This document shows, piece after piece, positions 30,674 through 36,653 of a DNA stretch of 53,556 nucleotides. The stretch is from a virus: the IMG/VR virus record IMGVR_UViG_3300004369_000021, positions 1 through 53,556 of that record; one strand, written 5' to 3'. How positions within the stretch are numbered: position 1 is the first letter of the stretch; every line of letters begins with the position of its first letter. The translations under genes were made by a program, and so were the position numbers. Below the pieces are notes generated by a model. It worked only from the letters and a program-made list of their open reading frames with translations, did no database searches and was not told the DNA's origin.

Positions 30674-32833
30674 ATGAACGACACGCACACAGCTGCGGTC
30701 GAGTATGCCAAGCGCGGATGGATGGTCTTCCCGCTGCACTCGATCAACGACGACGGCGTGTGCACTTGTGGGAACGCGGCTTGCTCAGACGCGGGCAAAC
30801 ATCCACGTGTGCAACGCGGCTTGAAGGAAGCGTCACGCGACCTCAAGCAAATTGACGACTGGTTCGGCGCAACCGCGCCGCGCTCCAACATCGGCATTGT
30901 CACCGGTGAAGTCTCCGGCATCACGGTGCTCGACATCGACGTGGGTGAAGGCAAGTTCGGCGCAGAGTCATGGGCTGAGTTAATCGCCGACCACGGCGAA
31001 CCCGACACGCTCATCGCTGAGACCGGCTCCGGCGGGATGCACGTGATCTTCCAATACAACTCCGCGCTCAAGACAGCCAGCAACGTTCTCGGCAAAGGCG
31101 TCGACAGCCGCAACGACGGAGGCTACATCGTGGCCGCGCCTTCCCGCCACCGCTCGGGAGGAACCTACAAGTGGCTCAACTGGGGAACAGCGTTGGCTGT
31201 GCTCCCCGCGCATCTTTCGCGCCGCAAAGAAACACGTGGCCGTCCGAAGAAAGACGACATGTATCGCGGCAAGTATACCATCGAGCAAGTGGCGACGATG
31301 TTGGAGGCTGTTCCCGCCGACGACCGCGACCTGTGGCGTTCGATCGGGATCATTCTGGGCAGGGAATTCGACCGCGTGGACGAGGCGTGGCAGGTCTACT
31401 CAGACTGGTCCAACAAGTTCAGCGGCAAGAAAGGTCGCAACCACAACGAGATCATGCACGAGGCGTTCTATGAGTTGAGCCAGCAGAACGCCGAAAAGCA
31501 ACTCACCGTCGGCACCATCGTGAAGGCTGCGCTCGACAACGGTTGGGCTCCAAAGAGCGGTGAGGTGCCGCTCGGCAACTTCATCTACTACGGTCCAGGC
31601 AACAACTACATCTACCGCCCCACCAACAGCTTTTGGATTGCAGCAGCGGTGGATTCAGCCGTGTCGACGGTGAACGAGAGTGGCAAGTTGATGAAGGCGT
31701 CAGATTGGTTGCGCAAGAACGCGCTGGTCACCTCAATGACGTCCGACCCTTCGATCGAAGACGACTACGTGAAAGGCTACGATTGCCGCGACGGTGAGAT
31801 CGTGACGAGCGCAGGCGCGGCGTTGTTCAATGCGTACCGCCGCCCGACGATCGAACTTGGCGTGCCCAAGATGGCGAAGCCTTTCCTCGAACACGTCTAC
31901 CGCATCTTCAACAAGGCAGGCGACGCAGAGCAGTTCTTGGATTACATGGCTCACCGCGTGCAAAAGCCTTGGGAGAAGCCGCGATTCGCGCTGTTGATTG
32001 CCGGTGGGCAAGGCGTGGGCAAAGACACGGCAATCGAGTTTTGCTGTCCGGCGATTGGTGCTTGGAACGTCAGCAACATTGACCCTGGAGCCTTCGAGCA
32101 ATCCTTCAACGAGTACGCCGCCGCAACGCTCGTGCGCATCTCGGAAGCCGCCAACCTGCACGAGATGTCCAAGTGGGCGTTCAACGAACGCACCAAGGTG
32201 CTCATCGCCGGTTCGCCCGACACCTGCCAGATCAACCCCAAGTATGGCCAGAAGTTTTCGGTGCGCATGTACTGCGGCGTGATCATCACGACCAACCATC
32301 TCGCCAACGGCATCTACATCCCCGAGGACGACCGCCGCTACGACGTGATCGATTGCGCCTCGATGGACGAGATGGGGCTGCGCAAGGAGGACGCGCGACG
32401 CCAGTACTTTTCTGAACTGTGGGAGTGGTTCTTCGAAGGCGGTGCGAGCCACGTGGCCGCTTACCTCCACGAACACGACATCAGCAAGTTCAATGCAAGC
32501 AACGGTCAACGCAAGACAGATGCGCACAAAACGGTCGTGGCTTCCGGCATGACAGGCGACCAGTGGCTGGACGACATCCTCGAAAGCATGAACAGTCCAA
32601 AAGCCGTTCGGTCAGACTGGGTGCTGACCAAGGCGGTTGCCGAAGGCGAAAAGGAAGGCGACGTCAAGCGCAAACTCTCCAACTCCATGAGCCGCTCAGG
32701 TTACTCGCTGCATCGCTCGGACAGGAAAGATGGCCGGTGGAAGATCGGCAACAAGATCGTCACTGTTTACGTCAAGACCGGAACACCCGCAGATTATGAC
32801 CCAACAGAGGAATTGAGCAATGAACCGTTCTAA
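30674..32833 (+). CDS. Primase-polymerase / SF3-type helicase fusion
   Basis: The protein is 719 aa. Residues 1-190 are a prim-pol domain: a Cys/His cluster with C30, C32, C37 and GKHP (41-44), and the catalytic LDIDVG with D87 and D89, then TGSGGMHVIF. Residues 200-290 (YTIEQVATMLEAVPADDRDL and AWQVYSDWSNKF) are a PriCT-2-like linker domain. Residues about 395-610 are an SF3/D5-like ATPase with Walker A GGQGVGKDT (444-452) and later VIITTNHLANGIYI with EDDRRYDVID. It would unwind the genome and make primers. The ATG at 30674 follows GAGGAG; an ATG at 30670 is out of frame. The C-terminus overlaps the next gene by 14 bases. Confidence 0.9.
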   Translation: MNDTHTAAVEYAKRGWMVFPLHSINDDGVCTCGNAACSDAGKHPRVQRGLKEASRDLKQIDDWFGATAPRSNIGIVTGEVSGITVLDIDVGEGKFGAESWAELIADHGEPDTLIAETGSGGMHVIFQYNSALKTASNVLGKGVDSRNDGGYIVAAPSRHRSGGTYKWLNWGTALAVLPAHLSRRKETRGRPKKDDMYRGKYTIEQVATMLEAVPADDRDLWRSIGIILGREFDRVDEAWQVYSDWSNKFSGKKGRNHNEIMHEAFYELSQQNAEKQLTVGTIVKAALDNGWAPKSGEVPLGNFIYYGPGNNYIYRPTNSFWIAAAVDSAVSTVNESGKLMKASDWLRKNALVTSMTSDPSIEDDYVKGYDCRDGEIVTSAGAALFNAYRRPTIELGVPKMAKPFLEHVYRIFNKAGDAEQFLDYMAHRVQKPWEKPRFALLIAGGQGVGKDTAIEFCCPAIGAWNVSNIDPGAFEQSFNEYAAATLVRISEAANLHEMSKWAFNERTKVLIAGSPDTCQINPKYGQKFSVRMYCGVIITTNHLANGIYIPEDDRRYDVIDCASMDEMGLRKEDARRQYFSELWEWFFEGGASHVAAYLHEHDISKFNASNGQRKTDAHKTVVASGMTGDQWLDDILESMNSPKAVRSDWVLTKAVAEGEKEGDVKRKLSNSMSRSGYSLHRSDRKDGRWKIGNKIVTVYVKTGTPADYDPTEELSNEPF

Positions 32834-33206
32834 CATGTTCGATCCGTTCGACCCGAACAATCGCGACAAGCGCAAGCGTCGCACCAAGGCGCAAATTTCC
32901 GCCGACACAGCCGCATGGAACAACGCCATCGATGAAGCGTTCCGCTCTGCGTTGAACGAACTGAACGATCCAAAATACGCGCAAGGCGATTACCTGCTGG
33001 AAGTGGCTGCTCAACATCACGACAATTACTACGCTCTGCGCCGCAACATCACGCCTTCGTTGGAGCGGCTCGGCTACGTCATCCTGCCCAACGACAAGTC
33101 CTCCGACAAGCGGTGGAAGGCGTTCGGCAAGAGCCTCACCGTCTACCGGAAAGTCGACGCGCCTGTCCTCGACCGCGACGCGCTGGCCGCTGAGTTGGAG
33201 TGGTGA
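32820..33206 (+). CDS. Basic hypothetical protein after the primase
   Basis: The protein is 128 aa, starting MNRSNMFDPFDPNNRDKRKR. The first 30 residues are rich in Arg/Lys. The remainder (TAAWNNAIDEAFRSALNELN, AAQHHDNYYALRRNITPSLE and later RLGYVILPND) is helical and then beta, suggesting a small nucleic-acid-associated protein. No active site is seen. It overlaps the primase stop and probably functions in the same replication unit. Confidence 0.6.
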   Translation: MNRSNMFDPFDPNNRDKRKRRTKAQISADTAAWNNAIDEAFRSALNELNDPKYAQGDYLLEVAAQHHDNYYALRRNITPSLERLGYVILPNDKSSDKRWKAFGKSLTVYRKVDAPVLDRDALAAELEW

Positions 33207-33209
33207 GGG

Positions 33210-33452
33210 ATGGGAAAACCGCTGCCACCTTGGATCAAGATCAACAAGGGCGACCGCCGTCCGACGGAACGGGTGATCGTTTCCTACGAATACAAAGACC
33301 TCAACGTTGAAACGTTGGATTGGGTCACGCGGTGGGGTGTCACCGGCGCATGGTGGAACCCTAAGCGCCAACATTGGGTTGCCGATCATGGCAAGCCGAT
33401 CACGAACGTAACACATTGGATGCCTATGCCTGGAGGGAATGGCGATGACTGA
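33210..33452 (+). CDS. DUF551-like small protein
   Basis: The protein is 80 aa. Its structure (WIKINKGDRRPTERVIVSYE near the start, VTGAWWNPKRQHWV in the middle and VTHWMPMPGG at the end) matches DUF551, in which a conserved W...P...V and a terminal HWMPLP are found. The family is small, widespread in phages and of unknown role. It follows the previous gene by three bases. Confidence 0.75.
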   Translation: MGKPLPPWIKINKGDRRPTERVIVSYEYKDLNVETLDWVTRWGVTGAWWNPKRQHWVADHGKPITNVTHWMPMPGGNGDD

Positions 33453-33678
33453 TATCGAATGTAAAGCAGAACTAGAGGCACTCCACGCATCGCTGCCCGA
33501 GCGTCTGGAGCGCGTGGCCCTGATGGCCGAGATTGCCAACCACCACATCGACGACATGCGGGTCATGCCCGCAGCGGGCGTGGCCGACACACTTTACGAG
33601 GCGCTGGACGAGATCAAGCGGCTGGAAACCAAGCTGGCGAAGGCGGTGGGAGAACTGAAAGGACAAGACGATGAATAA
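33445..33678 (+). CDS. Small helical hypothetical protein
   Basis: The protein is 77 aa from the ATG at 33445 (MTDIECKAELEALHASLPER), which is well spaced from GGAGG; an ATG at 33439 is too close. It is nearly all helix (ERVALMAEIANHHIDDMRVM and ALDEIKRLETKLAKAVGELK), so it may form a coiled-coil dimer. It overlaps both neighbours by eight bases. No family is recognised. Confidence 0.55.
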   Translation: MTDIECKAELEALHASLPERLERVALMAEIANHHIDDMRVMPAAGVADTLYEALDEIKRLETKLAKAVGELKGQDDE

Positions 33679-33862
33679 AGCAATCAAGCATGGCATTCCT
33701 GTTGCCATTGCATTTGTTGTAGGACTTGCACTGGGATCTTGGAGCCACCCTTATGAGCGATGCACGGTTGGCAAAGGTTTCACCAACCCAGAAGACATTG
33801 GCGAATGCATTTGGCTGCTCGAAAATCAACTCGCATTGTTGAAACGAGGTGAGTGGCGATGA
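33671..33862 (+). CDS. Small single-TM protein
   Basis: The protein is 63 aa. Residues 8-24 (GIPVAIAFVVGLALGSW) form one membrane helix; the C-terminal part has two cysteines (C32 and C46), which could be periplasmic and disulphide-bonded. It starts inside the previous gene's last bases and overlaps the next start (ATGA). It may be an inner-membrane accessory factor. I do not recognise the family. Confidence 0.55.
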   Translation: MNKAIKHGIPVAIAFVVGLALGSWSHPYERCTVGKGFTNPEDIGECIWLLENQLALLKRGEWR

Positions 33863-34059
33863 TCCTGCAACTCAATCCTCCAATCCCTCTCGACACGCCC
33901 AAGGGCTCCGCTCTCGCTCACCTCGTCATCGACAATGGACCGGAATACAATCTGCTTTGGGTCTGCTTCAATGACGTTGACGGCGAGTGTTGGACTTGGG
34001 ACAACTCAAAAGTGCGTGGACAGAAAAACATCACCCATGGCAGGCTGACAAATGAATGA
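33859..34059 (+). CDS. Conserved small phage protein
   Basis: The protein is 66 aa, starting MILQLNPPIPLDTPKGSALA at 33859; a GTG at 33853 is less likely. The rest (HLVIDNGPEYNLLWVCFNDV then DGECWTWDNSKVRGQKNITH) is typical of a small conserved phage family that often appears as the last gene of an early cluster. It is beta-rich, with C-W-T-W in the centre. The function is not known. It ends 380 bases before TerS, just before the noncoding region. Confidence 0.7.
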   Translation: MILQLNPPIPLDTPKGSALAHLVIDNGPEYNLLWVCFNDVDGECWTWDNSKVRGQKNITHGRLTNE

Positions 34060-34383
34060 TGAGCAGCCCGACAAACTCTTTTAATAGTGTTAAAACAGAG
34101 ATTTTTGGAGAGAAAATTTCGTGGAGTTATCTTCGACGATCGTGGGTTTAACGGGCGGAAACAGAATGAGGATTTTCGACGATGTAATGGCGTAAGTCGT
34201 TGTTCGACGAGGGAAAATCGACGAATGCACGGCGGTGGTGCGAGGATGCGTAGCCCGTCAAACTTGATAATACTCCCAAAGATATTAATTTATATAACAA
34301 GGAGAATAGAGGGAAAATAGGAATAATAAACGATTAAATATCCAGACGATATTTACCACGTTTATCGGGCTAAAGACTTTCCC
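34060..34383. other. Noncoding region with iteron-like repeats and AT-rich tract (candidate origin)
   Basis: No credible gene is found. The repeat TTCGACGA occurs at 34132, 34175 and 34203 and as ATCGACGA at 34217; spacing is 43, 28 and 14 bases, close to multiples of 14. To the right is a tract rich in A and T (about 34258-34365) enclosed by TAGCCCG (34251-34257) and CGGGCTA (34366-34372). Iterons next to an easily melted tract are usual at replication origins. The region also precedes TerS, so a packaging site is another reading. A 77-codon frame at 34087 has a GTG start, poor SD and unusual content, and is probably not a gene. Confidence 0.5.
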
Positions 34384-34412
34384 TTGCCTTTGTGGTGCAA
34401 TCAGCACATAAT
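34384..34412 (+). promoter_or_regulatory. Promoter of the packaging/head operon
   Basis: TTGCCT (34384-34389), 17 bases, CATAAT (34407-34412), 30 bases before the TerS ATG. It matches the genome consensus exactly. Confidence 0.85.
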
Positions 34413-34442
34413 TCAATCAAACACTTCCATGGAGCGTGCCAG

Positions 34443-34928
34443 ATGGCGACCAAGTACACGGACGCAGACAAGCGCAATATTGCAAACAAGGTCTTCAAAC
34501 TGATGGAGACTGGCATGCCGCTTGGAAAGTCGTGCAAAAAAACTGGTGTCCCGAAAGCAACCGTTCAGGGTTGGATCGCCGCTGACGCGGCCATTGCCGG
34601 CCAGTACGCGCTCGCGCGCGAGGCCCTGCTGGAACATTGGGCTGAGGAAGTGGTCACCGTTGCCGACGATGACCCCGCGCAAGTGGTCGATCAAAACGGC
34701 ATTGCTCGTTATGACTCTGCGGCGGTGCAACATCAACGCTTGCGTGTCGACTCCCGCAAGTGGGTGCTAAGCAAACTGAAGCCGAAAGAGTACGGCGACA
34801 AAGTCACGCAGGAACACACCGGTGCAAACGGCGGTCCAATCGCCATGGCGGCTGTCGACTTGAAGAACCTCAGCGACGAAGAGTTGGCTGCGATGAAAAC
34901 TTTGATGGCGAAGGTAACAAGTTCGTGA
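34443..34928 (+). CDS. terS: Terminase small subunit
   Basis: The ATG at 34443 (MATKYTDADKRNIANKVFKL, 161 aa) has GGAG upstream; a GTG at 34392 lies inside the promoter spacer and is rejected. Residues 20-50 (METGMPLGKSCKKTGVPKAT then VQGWIAADA) form the helix-turn-helix typical of small terminases, which bind the packaging site on phage DNA. Residues 100-125 (DSRKWVLSKLKPKEYGDKVT) are a common motif following the HTH in this family. The protein would form a ring and load the large subunit. It overlaps TerL by four bases (GTGA). Confidence 0.85.
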   Translation: MATKYTDADKRNIANKVFKLMETGMPLGKSCKKTGVPKATVQGWIAADAAIAGQYALAREALLEHWAEEVVTVADDDPAQVVDQNGIARYDSAAVQHQRLRVDSRKWVLSKLKPKEYGDKVTQEHTGANGGPIAMAAVDLKNLSDEELAAMKTLMAKVTSS

Positions 34929-36496
34929 ACGCTTCCATCGAACCCGCATTGATGCTGAAAATGATCGAGGTGGAAGAAAGTCGCCGCGCCGCTTCAGCGT
35001 CTTTGTACGAGTTCGTGCGCCAGTGTTGGCCGACAGTCGAACCAGGAGTGAAGTTCGTCGAGTCATGGCACATTGAAACGATCTGCGAACACCTTGAAGC
35101 AATCACAGCCGGTGAGATCCGCAAGCTGCTGATCAACATTCCGCCGCGCCATTCGAAGTCTACGATCGTTTCGGTCATTTGGCCGATGTGGGAGTGGTTG
35201 ACAGACCCTGCCCAAAAGTACCTGTGCGCATCCTACTCCGGCAACCTGAGCATCCGTGATAACTTGAAGGCAAGACGCTTGGCGCAGTCCCCTTGGTACC
35301 AAGAGCGTTGGGGTCACATGTTCAAGTTGTCCGGTGACCAGAACGCCAAGCAACGCTTCGAGAACGACAAGACCGGCTACCGGCTAGCGACATCCGTGGG
35401 CGGTACAGCGACTGGTGAAGGCGGATCGAGGTTGATCCTCGACGACCCGCATTCCGCGCAAGAGGCGCAATCGGACGTCATCCGGCAGTCGGCGTTGGAG
35501 TGGTTCGACGTTGTTTGGTCCACCCGTCTGAACGACCCCAAAAAAGACGCCATGGTTACGGTCATGCAGCGTCTGCACGAACGCGACATCTCAGGACACA
35601 TCCTTGAGGACATTGGCGGCTGGGAACACTTGATGATCCCTGCTGAGTGGGACGGCGTGAAGCGCAAGACGTTCCTTGGTCCTTATGACCCGCGCAAAAA
35701 GAAAGGCGACCTGATATGCCCTGAACGCTTCGGCGTCAAAGAGATCACCGAACTCAAGCAGCTGCTCGGCACATACGGCACCGCAGGCCAGCTGCAGCAA
35801 GACCCGACGCCGTCTGAAGGCGGCATCCTGAAGACCGCACACATTCAGATGTGGCCGCATGAAAAAGCGTTGCCGCACTTCGAATACATCCTGCAGTCCT
35901 ACGACTGCGCGTTCACCGAAAAGACAACCGGCGACCCGACTGCTTGCACGGTGTGGGCGATGTTCACGCACGAAGGTCAACGCAAGGCGATGCTCATCGA
36001 CGCATGGGACGAGCATCTGTCGTACCCTGAACTTCGCACTCGCGCGATCAAGGACTGGGGAACTGAGTATGGCGGCACGTCCATCAAGGACGGCGTGCGC
36101 CGCGCTCGTAGACCAGACCGCGTGCTCGTTGAAGCCAAGGCGTCAGGCCAATCCTTGCTGCAGGACTTGCGGCTCGCCAAGGTTCCGGCTGTTCCCTACA
36201 ATCCTGGAATGGCCGACAAGATCAGCCGTGCGCACCAAGCCGCGCCGACGCTCGAACTGGAGTTGATCTGGGTTCCTGAGTCGGCCAAGAACCCTGGACA
36301 GCCGGTCAGTTGGGCTGCAGCGTTCTTGAAACAGCTTGCTAAATTCCCTGTTGCAGAGCATGATGACTATGTTGACACGTTCACGCAGGCGATAATTTAC
36401 CTCAAAAACAGCCAATGGTTCGAGTTGCCGCAGGCTCGCGACATCGACGAACCGCGCAGGCTCAACGAACGGAAGGTGAACCCATATGCAATCTAA
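34925..36496 (+). CDS. terL: Terminase large subunit
   Basis: I use the GTG at 34925 (VNASIEPALMLKMIEVEESR, 523 aa), preceded by AAGG and coupled to TerS; an ATG at 34952 is an alternative. Walker A is PPRHSKS (73-79) and Walker B is LILDDPH (170-176), with SVGGTATGEGGSR before it. The nuclease domain begins with YDCAFTEKTTGDPTACTVWA and ends with HDDYVDTFTQAIIYL, containing the acidic residues that cut concatemers. The motor translocates DNA through the portal. The long open frame upstream to 34760 is only an alternative reading of TerS. Gene order TerS-TerL-portal is typical. Confidence 0.93.
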   Translation: MNASIEPALMLKMIEVEESRRAASASLYEFVRQCWPTVEPGVKFVESWHIETICEHLEAITAGEIRKLLINIPPRHSKSTIVSVIWPMWEWLTDPAQKYLCASYSGNLSIRDNLKARRLAQSPWYQERWGHMFKLSGDQNAKQRFENDKTGYRLATSVGGTATGEGGSRLILDDPHSAQEAQSDVIRQSALEWFDVVWSTRLNDPKKDAMVTVMQRLHERDISGHILEDIGGWEHLMIPAEWDGVKRKTFLGPYDPRKKKGDLICPERFGVKEITELKQLLGTYGTAGQLQQDPTPSEGGILKTAHIQMWPHEKALPHFEYILQSYDCAFTEKTTGDPTACTVWAMFTHEGQRKAMLIDAWDEHLSYPELRTRAIKDWGTEYGGTSIKDGVRRARRPDRVLVEAKASGQSLLQDLRLAKVPAVPYNPGMADKISRAHQAAPTLELELIWVPESAKNPGQPVSWAAAFLKQLAKFPVAEHDDYVDTFTQAIIYLKNSQWFELPQARDIDEPRRLNERKVNPYAI

Positions 36497-36653
36497 GAAA
36501 CCTGTTTGGGACAAAAAGCGACCAAAGGATCTTGGTGAGCCTAAGCCGCTCGGCAAGAAAGCTAAGAAGAGCGCAATGGCCGTTGCCAAGGAAGCCGGTC
36601 GTCCGTACCCGAACCTCGTCGACAACATGCGTGCTGCGAGGAAAAAGAAATGA
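36486..36653 (+). CDS. Very small basic protein between TerL and the M15 fusion
   Basis: The protein is 55 aa (MQSKKPVWDKKRPKDLGEPK, ending RAARKKK). It begins inside the TerL end (ATG at 36486) and its stop overlaps the ATG of the next gene (ATGA at 36650-36653). It has 16 Lys and 5 Arg and the late motif KEAGRPYPNLVDNMRA. Similar short basic proteins follow terminase genes in aquatic phages. It probably binds DNA or an acidic partner in packaging. It is easy to miss because of its size. Confidence 0.75.
   Translation: MQSKKPVWDKKRPKDLGEPKPLGKKAKKSAMAVAKEAGRPYPNLVDNMRAARKKK

Noticed and set aside
34087-34320. 77-codon + strand frame in the noncoding region
   Set aside because: GTG start, no good RBS, unusual composition, and it overlaps the iteron-like repeats and AT-rich tract; I treat the region as noncoding.
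34060-34440. tRNA or other structured RNA gene
   Set aside because: No T-loop, acceptor or cloverleaf pattern could be found here or elsewhere in the window by eye.
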